41,632 bases of DNA from Spirochaetales bacterium (GTDB lineage: Bacteria; Spirochaetota; Spirochaetia; UBA9216): NCBI GenBank assembly GCA_016342585.1, contig JAEINK010000044.1:1-41632 (forward strand). The letters run 5' to 3'. Below are positions 16,004-23,432 of the stretch, one piece after another. The position numbers and the translations under genes are program-made. Each line of letters begins with the position of its first letter. The first letter of the stretch is position 1. The notes beneath the pieces were generated by a model, which saw only the letters and a list, made by a program, of their open reading frames with translations, was not told the origin of the DNA and did not search any database.

Positions 16004-16584
16004 TAGTTCGCCTCCTCTTTTTGAATCTTGTCACTCTTCGGGAAGAAACAGACTTTATCGGCACCGGTGTACTCACCGGCATAATTCTCAAAGACTTCCA
16101 TACTCTCGTTGAAGTTCTTAATCTTATATATCAGTGTCTGTATGAGACGAATGATAATAAGAGCAAATCCTACAACACCTGCACCATAGACGATGTTCAG
16201 TGATACATTAATAGTCACTGCCATATCCTGATACTTGAATATTGACTGACATACCTTGACGGCAGATATGAAAATCAAACTTGAAAAAATCAAAAAAACT
16301 AAATCACCAAGCATCATAAAGATCTTATGAGCCTTCACACCAAAACGCTGTACTAAAAAAGCTACCCTGATATGGCGTTGATTTCGTGTTGCATAGGCAA
16401 TACTGAAATACATCAGCCATACGAACAGGAATCTTGCGACCTCTTCACCCCAGGAAAAACCTGTAGCAAAGACAAATCTCAGGATAACCTGAAGAGTAAC
16501 CAATAGTGTAATCACATAAAAAAGCACAGCCATGGCAACCGGCTCAAAGTTGATATCCAACCATTTGAATATTCGCTTTATCAC
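16003..16584 (-). CDS. TRAP transporter small permease (DctQ family)
   Basis: A small membrane subunit with four hydrophobic segments (near residues 13-35, 45-65, 85-108 and 127-150 from the chosen start), as in DctQ. FSWGEEVARFLFVWLMYFSIAYATR is the conserved DctQ core. An ATG at 16593 sits directly against the AAGGAG ribosome site; the GTG at 16584, 9 nt after GGAG, is better placed, so I choose it. First gene of the TRAP membrane operon, under the operator at 16621-16655. The basic C-terminal tail is probably cytoplasmic. Confidence 0.88.
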   Translation of the reverse strand: MIKRIFKWLDINFEPVAMAVLFYVITLLVTLQVILRFVFATGFSWGEEVARFLFVWLMYFSIAYATRNQRHIRVAFLVQRFGVKAHKIFMMLGDLVFLIFSSLIFISAVKVCQSIFKYQDMAVTINVSLNIVYGAGVVGFALIIIRLIQTLIYKIKNFNESMEVFENYAGEYTGADKVCFFPKSDKIQKEEAN

Positions 16585-16620
16585 TATATCCATCTCCTTT
16601 TCTCAGAATCATATCCATCA

Positions 16621-16655
16621 TGTAAACCAATGTATACGTATTCATTGGGTTTACA
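16621..16655. promoter_or_regulatory. Extended LacI-family operator upstream of the TRAP membrane genes
   Basis: The core halves AATGTATAC and GTATTCATT share the TATACGTATw centre with the three other sites. Here the symmetry extends outward to TGTAAACC on the left and GGGTTTACA on the right with one extra base, giving a 35-bp near-palindrome. It lies 37 bp upstream of the chosen DctQ start. TATGAT about 17 bp from TATACA could be the minus-strand -10. Confidence 0.85.
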
Positions 16656-16822
16656 ATATCATGAGATATCTCAGCCGTCAAACTATTTCTTAAGTATTTT
16701 TATAATATTTTAGGCTATGTATTATTTATGAGTACATTTCCCAAAATTTATATGAGACGAAAACCATAAAACATTATGATCTGATAAATATCGCTGTAAT
16801 TTAGTGATTCAAAATTTGTTGA

Positions 16823-17638
16823 TTAAGATTGCCCGGGATCATACCCGAACCTGCGCGAGATCTTCATAGCATGTGATTTCACAAGTTCACCAACCTCCGA
16901 AAACATATCTGAGGGAAGCCGGTAGTCGGGTCCAACAATCCAGATGGCGGCGATCGGATAGTGACGATAGTCAAAAATTGGGGCACCTACACAGTGAACA
17001 TCTTTAAGCTCTTCACCATTATCTATGGCAAAACCCTGCTTGTACACAGTTTCAAGTTCGCTCATCATTGCCGATTTACTGGGGAGTGTGTTGTCATTAT
17101 ATCTGGTAAAGGTGATCTGATTAACCAGATTCTTCTGTTCTTCTTCAGGTAAATAAGAGAGGATAGCCTTTCCGGGAGCCGAAGCATGAAGCATGATCCT
17201 CCGCCCTATCTCGGCTGTAAATTTAATAAACTGAAAAGAGGGAAGCTGCTCAATAATGACAACCTGATTTCCAAGGAGCGTTCCTATCAGTATGGTCTCA
17301 TTAATCTCATCCCTGAGACTGTGCATCACGTCTATTGAATTTTCAACAATCCCCTTGGTACGCATTCCAGCATACCCAAGATAGAGCATCCGTGGTGTAG
17401 CCCTGTATTTGCGACTGGTCTCTTCCACATACCCATAATATTCCAGGGTCTTTAACACACGAAAAACAGAATTCTTCGGGTAGTTAAAATTTTCAGAGAT
17501 TTGGGCAATACTGGCCTCTTCCTTAACCCTGGCAAGGAACTCAAGGATCCTTAGAGCCCGGGCTATATTGGGAATTAAGTATTTGTTTGATTCTCTATCT
17601 TTATCGAAATCATCGACATTGTTCATTATCTGTTCCAT
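16823..17638 (-). CDS. IclR-family transcriptional regulator, paralogue 1
   Basis: A 271-residue IclR-type regulator with an N-terminal winged helix (about residues 23-80; SIAQISENFNYPKNSVFRVL is the recognition part) and a C-terminal effector domain containing HASAPGKAILSYLPEEE and VGAPIFDYR. It is clearly homologous along its whole length to the protein at 17720-18505, which implies local duplication. It has its own promoter (TTGGAT-16-TATAAT at 17678-17705) with a palindrome next to the expected start site. It lies between the TRAP island and the first ABC operon; its target is unknown. The 228 bp after its stop hold only the TRAP operator at 16621 and AT-rich sequence. Confidence 0.9.
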   Translation of the reverse strand: MEQIMNNVDDFDKDRESNKYLIPNIARALRILEFLARVKEEASIAQISENFNYPKNSVFRVLKTLEYYGYVEETSRKYRATPRMLYLGYAGMRTKGIVENSIDVMHSLRDEINETILIGTLLGNQVVIIEQLPSFQFIKFTAEIGRRIMLHASAPGKAILSYLPEEEQKNLVNQITFTRYNDNTLPSKSAMMSELETVYKQGFAIDNGEELKDVHCVGAPIFDYRHYPIAAIWIVGPDYRLPSDMFSEVGELVKSHAMKISRRFGYDPGQS

Positions 17639-17662
17639 ATATTCTCAAAACCACCAATTTAA

Positions 17663-17705
17663 TTCAATATTGAAAGAATTATACCATATAAACGAAAACA
17701 TCCAA
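17663..17705 (-). promoter_or_regulatory. Promoter and candidate operator of IclR paralogue 1
   Basis: On the minus strand TTGGAT (17700-17705), a 16-bp spacer and TATAAT (17678-17683) with an upstream TGG extension make a good promoter. TTCAATATTGAA (17663-17674), a perfect 12-bp palindrome, lies over the expected transcription start, a typical place for autorepression. Confidence 0.65.
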
Positions 17706-17719
17706 TAGCAGAAAATAAT

Positions 17720-18505
17720 TTAGTTTGGTGCATACCCGAACCTGCGGGAGATCATCAAACCATGATGGGCGACTTCAATTCCGGCACGCGAACGTGTCTC
17801 CAAATCCAACCGCCCGGCAGGTCCGGAGATCCAAATCGATCCAACAGGATAGTGTCGGTAGTCAAAAATAGGAGCACCAACACAGTGAACCTCACGAAGT
17901 TCTTCACCGGCATCCATGGCAAATCCTTTTTCAAAGACAAGGGCCAGCTCATCACGAAGTTCAGACTTACTGGGAATGGTCGCATCATTATACCGTGTAA
18001 ATGTTATCTGACTAAGAACACCATCCTGCTCCTTTTCCGGTAGATAAGCGAGGATCGCCTTCCCGGGAGCCGAGGCATGCATATTGATCTTGCTACCAAT
18101 TTCAGAAGTAAACTTAACAAAGTGGCAAGAGGGGACCAGCTCCAGAAGAACGATTTGATTTCCCGAGACAGTTCCTATCATCACAGACTCACCGACAATA
18201 TCACGCAATTTGTACATGATATCCAATGAGTTCTCTATAATCCCATTACTCTGAAGCCCTCCATAGCCCATATAGAGGAGCCTTGGGGTCACACGATATT
18301 TCCTGGCGGTCTCTTCAAGGTATCCGTAAAACTCGAGGGTCTTTATTATCCGAAAAACAGAATTCCTGGGAATATCAAAATGCTCTACAAGCTCAGGAAT
18401 TGAGGCTTCAAGTTTTTCCATAGCCAGGTATTCAAAAATATTTAAAGTCCGAACTATATTAGGGATGAAATTCTGTTGTTTATCATTATCTTCCTGTTCT
18501 ATCAT
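17720..18505 (-). CDS. IclR-family transcriptional regulator, paralogue 2
   Basis: A 261-residue IclR-type regulator with the same layout as its neighbour: winged helix with SIPELVEHFDIPRNSVFRII, then HASAPGKAILAYLPEKE and HCVGAPIFDYRHYPVGSIW in the effector domain. The two share long identical stretches (for example HASAPGKAIL and QITFTRYND). They differ at the recognition helix only modestly (YPKNSVFRVL against IPRNSVFRII), so their DNA sites may overlap. It starts 110 bp after the terminator of the ABC operon; I do not see a strong promoter. Confidence 0.9.
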   Translation of the reverse strand: MIEQEDNDKQQNFIPNIVRTLNIFEYLAMEKLEASIPELVEHFDIPRNSVFRIIKTLEFYGYLEETARKYRVTPRLLYMGYGGLQSNGIIENSLDIMYKLRDIVGESVMIGTVSGNQIVLLELVPSCHFVKFTSEIGSKINMHASAPGKAILAYLPEKEQDGVLSQITFTRYNDATIPSKSELRDELALVFEKGFAMDAGEELREVHCVGAPIFDYRHYPVGSIWISGPAGRLDLETRSRAGIEVAHHGLMISRRFGYAPN

Positions 18506-18554
18506 ATCTGCACCTTGCGGGATTATCTAATCTTAAAGAAATTGGAATACGGAC

Positions 18555-18600
18555 AAAAAAAAGAAGGGAGAACTCCTGAAAAGCAGTCCCCCCCCTCTTA
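18555..18600 (-). terminator. Imperfect Rho-independent terminator after ABC operon 1
   Basis: On the minus strand a GGGG-rich arm (eight Gs opposite the C-run at 18588-18595) can pair with CTCCCTTCTT, with AGG/CCT bases near the loop, followed by eight Ts (18555-18562). The stem is imperfect but the T-run is strong. It lies 16 bp past the stop of the last permease gene. Confidence 0.65.
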
Positions 18601-18615
18601 TTTAAAGGATGATTC

Positions 18616-19602
18616 TTATGCAGCGATATTCTGTTCAGCGAGCTTCATCGAATGTTTTTTCTTGCTGAAATATTCATTAAGAATAATGGCCACAACAACA
18701 ATAACACCTTTGAAGATCTGCTGCCAGAAGGGAAGGATGTCAAGCATACTTAGACCATTTCCAAGAACAGTAATAATCATAGCACCAATAAACATCCCAA
18801 TGACGGATCCCTTACCACCATTGATATCGGTTCCTCCCAGGAGGATGGCTATGATAATATCGAATTCGAAGCCTTTTCCGACACGCGGGTCTCCGGCACC
18901 AATACGCGAAGCGGTCATAACACCGGCAAACCCTGCCAGGGCACCAACCATGACATAAAGCCAGAATATGATGGCAGAGTCATTGATACCGGAAAAGAAA
19001 GCAGCATTCTTGTTCCCCCCTATCGCCATGGAATATTTACCAAGCAGGGTCTTTCGTGCCACTACAATAAAGAGAACCAGAAAGAACACCATCAGAATCA
19101 GCGGAATTGGCAATCCGATGAAACTGCCTCGGGCAAGCTTGGACCAGTTGGCGGGCATATTTTCCCTGATTGACTGGCCGTTACAGGCCACTAGGGCGAC
19201 CCCCTGGCCAATATACATGGTCCCAAGCGTAGCGATAAATGATTGAAATTTATAACGAGCCACAAGAAGCCCGTTCACTACACCAAATAGAGCACCTCCA
19301 AGGACGGCAATGGCACCCGCCACAGGAAGGGGCAGTTTATAGACAGAACCAAAGAGAGCATAGAGAACACCCGCAAAGGCGACTGTACTCCCCGTTGATA
19401 GATCAATGTTTCCCGTCATCATCAGGAGTGTTCCTGCCGATGCGACAATCACGATAGTCGCGGCCTGCCTGAACATATTGAAAAAATTATACTTGCTGAA
19501 AAACGCCGGGGATGTAAGTCCAAAAAGTAAATTCATCACGATCAGAACAAGAAGCATCAGAATCCGCTGATCCTTCAGGATTTTTTTTGCATTCAATTCC
19601 AT
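18616..19602 (-). CDS. Ribose-type ABC transporter permease (RbsC family), operon 1 second permease
   Basis: A 328-residue inner-membrane permease of the monosaccharide (CUT2) ABC family, with the family pattern NLLFGLTSPAFFSKYNFFNMFRQ, GNIDLSTGS and LLGGTDINGGKGSVIGMF. I choose ATG 19602: GGAGGTGAGG lies upstream, and the extra eight residues from 19626 would overlap the ATPase gene. The start follows the ATPase stop as TAAAATG. With the permease at 21135 it probably forms a heterodimer, since most CUT2 systems use a single permease. Confidence 0.9.
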   Translation of the reverse strand: MELNAKKILKDQRILMLLVLIVMNLLFGLTSPAFFSKYNFFNMFRQAATIVIVASAGTLLMMTGNIDLSTGSTVAFAGVLYALFGSVYKLPLPVAGAIAVLGGALFGVVNGLLVARYKFQSFIATLGTMYIGQGVALVACNGQSIRENMPANWSKLARGSFIGLPIPLILMVFFLVLFIVVARKTLLGKYSMAIGGNKNAAFFSGINDSAIIFWLYVMVGALAGFAGVMTASRIGAGDPRVGKGFEFDIIIAILLGGTDINGGKGSVIGMFIGAMIITVLGNGLSMLDILPFWQQIFKGVIVVVAIILNEYFSKKKHSMKLAEQNIAA

Positions 19603-19603
19603 T

Positions 19604-21133
19604 TTAAACCTCACCTCCGGCAACAACCTTCATGATGTAGTCACTGTCAAGCTCGCTGCTGTTTACAATTATTTCACGGGCTTCACCGTCATGCATGAGG
19701 ACAATTCGATCACAGAGTTGAATTATCTCTGGCAGTTCGGAAGAAAACACGACGATACCTTTTCCCTGATTTGCCAGGTCCCGGATAATATCATGTATCT
19801 CTTTTTTGGCACCGACATCGACTCCCCTGGTGGGTTCATCCATTAAGATAATATCCGATTCCCTGTTAAGGCATTTGGAGATAACAACTTTCTGCTGGTT
19901 TCCACCGCTTAAAAATGCAACTTTCTGTTCCCTGTCCCGGGATGCCAGAGACATTTTTCCGATATAATTATCTGCCAGTTTATTCTCTTTATGTCTATCA
20001 ATGATCCCACGCGTCAGAACCGACTTGATTCTCATCATCGGGATATTTGCCCTGATGGGAAGAAGTCCAAAGATTCCATCGACTCGCCTCTCCTCGGGAA
20101 CCATGGCCAAACCGGCATCAATGGCACCTCCGACTTTATTATAATCAGCTTTTTTACCATGAATGAAGATTTCACCCTCATACTCATCGATTCCATATAA
20201 AGCCCGGGCAACCTCGGTTTTTCCTGCTCCCATAAGCCCATAAAAACCGAGGATTTCACCTTTGAAGAGGTTGAAATCCACATTCTTGAGTTTGGCATTA
20301 TTTAGCTTCCGAACCTCAAGTAAGTTTATTGATTTATCGGTTTTACTGGGGATATACTCTTCAACAACAACCTTACCAAGCATCATACGAACCAGTTCAA
20401 CACATGAATCGTTAACGGATTCGCCGCAACTGGACATAACATCTTCAACAGGCTTGGTTTCTATCATCTCACCATCCCTGAAAACGGTAATATTATCACC
20501 AATCTCAAAAATCTCAGTAAGTTTATGAGAAATAAATATTATGGTAAGACCTTCTTCCTTCAGTTTTTTAACGACAAGGAAAAGTCGCCGAACCTCCTCT
20601 TCGCTTAAGGCCGCGGTAGGTTCATCCATGACCAGGATCTGACAATCGGTAGATATGGCCTTGGCGATTTCGATTACCTGCTTCTGGGCAACACTGAGGT
20701 CACACACAGGCATATTCAAGCGGATTGAAGGATCCAAACCTGCCAGGATAGCCTTAACCTTATCCAAATTTTCACTTTTTTTAACAAATCCGAATTTGGT
20801 TCTCTCCTTACCAAGGGTAAGATTCTCTTCAACCGTCAGATCATCGACGACATTCAACTCCTGATAGAGAACTGAAATTCCTTTATCCATAGCATCACGA
20901 ATTGTCTTCGGTTCAAAAATCTCACCATTAAATAAAATCTGACCGGCGGTTCTCTGGAGCGCCCCGGTAAGAATCTTGATGAAAGTGGATTTTCCGGCAC
21001 CATTCTCACCGATCACACAGTGAACCGTATTTCGTTTAATATCGAAACTTACATCTTTCAGGGCTTTAACACCCGGGAATTGTTTCTGTATACCCTTTAC
21101 TTCAATTATTGCATCATTATTCATATTTCCCAT
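19604..21133 (-). CDS. Ribose-type ABC transporter ATPase (RbsA family, two nucleotide-binding domains)
   Basis: A 509-residue fused ATPase. Domain 1 has Walker A GENGAGKST (42-50), the signature-like LSVAQKQ and Walker B ILVMDEPTAAL. Domain 2 has the degenerate GLMGAGKTE, the signature LSGGNQQK and IILMDEPTRGVD. This asymmetry is normal for RbsA-type proteins. It powers sugar import by the permeases on either side. Start: GAGAGG 5 nt upstream of ATG 21133; an ATG three codons later (21124) is also possible. Confidence 0.93.
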   Translation of the reverse strand: MGNMNNDAIIEVKGIQKQFPGVKALKDVSFDIKRNTVHCVIGENGAGKSTFIKILTGALQRTAGQILFNGEIFEPKTIRDAMDKGISVLYQELNVVDDLTVEENLTLGKERTKFGFVKKSENLDKVKAILAGLDPSIRLNMPVCDLSVAQKQVIEIAKAISTDCQILVMDEPTAALSEEEVRRLFLVVKKLKEEGLTIIFISHKLTEIFEIGDNITVFRDGEMIETKPVEDVMSSCGESVNDSCVELVRMMLGKVVVEEYIPSKTDKSINLLEVRKLNNAKLKNVDFNLFKGEILGFYGLMGAGKTEVARALYGIDEYEGEIFIHGKKADYNKVGGAIDAGLAMVPEERRVDGIFGLLPIRANIPMMRIKSVLTRGIIDRHKENKLADNYIGKMSLASRDREQKVAFLSGGNQQKVVISKCLNRESDIILMDEPTRGVDVGAKKEIHDIIRDLANQGKGIVVFSSELPEIIQLCDRIVLMHDGEAREIIVNSSELDSDYIMKVVAGGEV

Positions 21134-21134
21134 C

Positions 21135-22100
21135 CTAACCTCTCTTTCCGAGTCTCATCTTCTGATCAATGAAGACTGCAGTCACAAGCAGAAGCCCCTG
21201 AACTATCTGCTGATAAAAGAAGGGAACACCGAGTAGATTTAGACCATTTGAGGCAAGTCCGACAATAAGAGCACCAAGAATCATCCCAAAAGTCGATCCT
21301 TCTCCTCCGGTCATACTTGTACCGCCGAGAACAATGGCGACAATAACATCAAGATGGGTAGTATCTGCAATATTAGGAGCGGCAAGCCCCACCCTGGAGA
21401 CCTGAACAATCCCACAGAAACCGGCAAGTATCCCTGTTAAGGTGTAAAGTATTGTAATAACCCGGGCAACTTTTATTCCCGAAAGCTCGGAAGCGCTTGC
21501 ATTATCACCTATGGCAAAAGTATAACGACCTAATACTGTTTTTTTCTCAATAAATATAAAAACCGCTATCGCCAGAAACATAAAAACAAGAACAAGCGGA
21601 ATTTTTCCAAAAACCATAGCCCTTCCGAAGTCGATAAAGTTCGAAGGAAGGCCCGAAGAAATATTTGCACCACCATCCCAGCGGGCAACAAGTTTGGCAA
21701 AGCCTCTCGCAGCATACATAGTACCCATAGTTGCAATGATGGATACAATTTTTAATTTTCCTACTGTGAAACCATTGATGCTTCCCCAAAGGCCCGCCAG
21801 AATTAAAGTGACGATTATGGAAAGCCATATAGGTAAACCATGTTTTGATAAATAAGCATGCATAATTCCAGAAAAAGCCAGAATACTTCCAATAGAAAGA
21901 TCCAGATTTCCGGTTATCATTAATAGATTAGCCGCAGAAGCAATAATAATAATTATGGCAACCTGCAGAAGTACATTGGTAAAGTTACTTACCATGAGGA
22001 ATTTCGGAGAAGCGATGGATAGTGTCACCGCAATAATGAATATTATCCCCACAAGGACCATCTTTTGACGATCCATCTGTAATAAGAATTTCCTGTTCAC
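21135..22100 (-). CDS. Ribose-type ABC transporter permease (RbsC family), operon 1 first permease
   Basis: A 321-residue CUT2 permease with GNLDLSIGSILAFSG, TMGTMYAARGFAK, VVAIVLGGTSMTGGEGSTFGMILGAL-type family segments and about 8-10 hydrophobic helices. The start appears to be GTG at 22100, just after AGGA/CAGGG; an ATG at 22076 is possible. It is separated from the binding-protein gene by a strong hairpin with a T-run, so its transcription depends on read-through. Confidence 0.9.
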   Translation of the reverse strand: MNRKFLLQMDRQKMVLVGIIFIIAVTLSIASPKFLMVSNFTNVLLQVAIIIIIASAANLLMITGNLDLSIGSILAFSGIMHAYLSKHGLPIWLSIIVTLILAGLWGSINGFTVGKLKIVSIIATMGTMYAARGFAKLVARWDGGANISSGLPSNFIDFGRAMVFGKIPLVLVFMFLAIAVFIFIEKKTVLGRYTFAIGDNASASELSGIKVARVITILYTLTGILAGFCGIVQVSRVGLAAPNIADTTHLDVIVAIVLGGTSMTGGEGSTFGMILGALIVGLASNGLNLLGVPFFYQQIVQGLLLVTAVFIDQKMRLGKRG

Positions 22101-22116
22101 CCTGATACCGTCCTGT

Positions 22117-22164
22117 AAAAAATGGGAAAAGGAGGGGGAAATTTTACCCCGGAACCTTTTCCCA
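22117..22164 (-). terminator. Attenuating hairpin between binding-protein and permease genes
   Basis: On the minus strand TGGGAAAAGG pairs perfectly with CCTTTTCCCA (22155-22164 and 22123-22132). An inner GGGG/CCCC stem and six Ts (22117-22122) follow the usual terminator form. Downstream genes belong to the same transporter, so this is probably a leaky terminator that keeps binding-protein mRNA in excess. Confidence 0.8.
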
Positions 22165-22187
22165 AACTTGATTCAGTTAATATAATA

Positions 22188-23231
22188 CTATTTTGCTACT
22201 GCTGCAGCTAAATCACCTGTGTAAAAGAAATTCTGTTCCAGGAATCTCTGAGCTTCAGAGATGGGAGTGTTCCAGAAATCAGTTACAGGACTAAGAACTT
22301 TGGTTTCAAAATATACATCGTATGCAATTTCACCCTTAATCATGGCGATCATTGTATCTGCTTCAGCACGGGCAACATCACGAACAGCACCGTGAGTCAT
22401 TTTGAAAGAAGATGAAGGATCGTAGATCTTGAGCATAGCAGCTTCGGATCCGTCAAGACCGGCAATAACTTCTGTTAAAGGAGTTCCATTGTCCATTTTA
22501 CCACGGCCAAGCTGCTCACATGCGGAAAGTGCACCAAGAGCCATTTCGTCATTGGCGGCAAAGATGATATTTACTTCTGGATTAGCCTGGAGGATATCGA
22601 GAGTAACTTCCATTGATTTAACAGAAGATCCCTGACCATTAAGCATGTTTACAAGAACGGCATTGGGATCAACAGATTTAACACCATTAAAAAAGGCACC
22701 AGTTCTCATGTCCCAAATCTGCTCAATTCCACCGAAGTTAAGCATAGCAACACTTATTTTGGTTCCGGGATTTGCTTCAAGCCATTTCTCTGCAGCAACC
22801 TGTCCCATTGTGAAAGAACTGGGAGTCTCCTGGGGCTGAATATGGGGAGCCATTTTTTCGGTAGGTCTGATAAGTGTTGTAACGATGGGGATACCAGCTT
22901 CGTGAGCGATATTAATAGCTGTTGTCATAAGACCAGCATCACCACAATGGAGCTCTATAGCATCAACACCCTGTGCAACAAGATTCTCTACAGCGGAAAG
23001 GGTCTTCTCATTGGAAGATTCACCATCAACAACAATAACCTTGGCGTTATACATTTTTAATGCATATTCGGTAAGTTCCTGGCAAGCAGCCTGGTGATAT
23101 GCATGCTCAAATGTGTAGGGAATCTTTCCAAGAACATAGTCATATTCAGCTTCCTGCTCTCCACCGGCAAAAATCGGTGCCATGACACTTAAACATACAA
23201 TCAATACAAATAAAAATCTCAGTTTCTTCAT
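22188..23231 (-). CDS. Sugar ABC transporter substrate-binding protein (RbsB/periplasmic-binding type)
   Basis: A 347-residue periplasmic sugar-binding protein. The signal peptide MKKLRFLFVLIVCLSVMAPIFAGGEQE is spirochaete-like; there is no clear lipobox. The mature protein has the two-lobed fold pattern VLGKIPYTFEHAYHQAACQ, LVAQGVDAIELHCGD, IFAANDEMALGAL and IAGLDGSEAAM. AAGGAG is 9 nt before the ATG. First transporter gene after the kinase; a 201-bp gap and the attenuator downstream suggest it is expressed more than its neighbours. The substrate is unknown; a monosaccharide or polyol is likely. Confidence 0.9.
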   Translation of the reverse strand: MKKLRFLFVLIVCLSVMAPIFAGGEQEAEYDYVLGKIPYTFEHAYHQAACQELTEYALKMYNAKVIVVDGESSNEKTLSAVENLVAQGVDAIELHCGDAGLMTTAINIAHEAGIPIVTTLIRPTEKMAPHIQPQETPSSFTMGQVAAEKWLEANPGTKISVAMLNFGGIEQIWDMRTGAFFNGVKSVDPNAVLVNMLNGQGSSVKSMEVTLDILQANPEVNIIFAANDEMALGALSACEQLGRGKMDNGTPLTEVIAGLDGSEAAMLKIYDPSSSFKMTHGAVRDVARAEADTMIAMIKGEIAYDVYFETKVLSPVTDFWNTPISEAQRFLEQNFFYTGDLAAAVAK

Positions 23232-23432
23232 CTTCTCATTCTCCTTGTTTATTTAGAAACATATTAATTTAATGGCCATATAGACCCTAAATCCTGATAG
23301 TACCTGACTCTCCTGCTACTATTAGCATTTCACTCATATTTAACAGGAAAATTAAGGCAGACCAAAACACAAACTTCCGATTCCAGCTCTTTTACAAAAC
23401 CATCCAAAGAGCCGGTATTCTTCTAAAAGTTC
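23232..23432 (-). other. 201-bp gap between kinase and binding-protein genes
   Basis: It holds a weak 7-bp hairpin (GCTCTTT 23386-23392 with AAAGAGC 23406-23412) without a T-run, shortly after the kinase stop, and an AT-rich stretch before the binding-protein RBS. I find no convincing promoter. It may allow mRNA processing between the enzyme and transporter parts of the operon. Confidence 0.3.

Noticed and set aside
17720..18505. Second IclR gene as a pseudogene copy
   Set aside because: Full length, all family motifs intact, no frameshift; both paralogues look functional.
21489..21500. GGAAGCGCTTGC inside the first ABC permease, similar to the palindrome at 222
   Set aside because: Lies within a coding region, is not perfectly symmetric and encodes normal permease residues.
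23386..23412. Hairpin GCTCTTT/AAAGAGC after the FGGY kinase as a terminator
   Set aside because: Only 7 bp with a 13-nt loop and no T-run; noted only as a feature of the gap.
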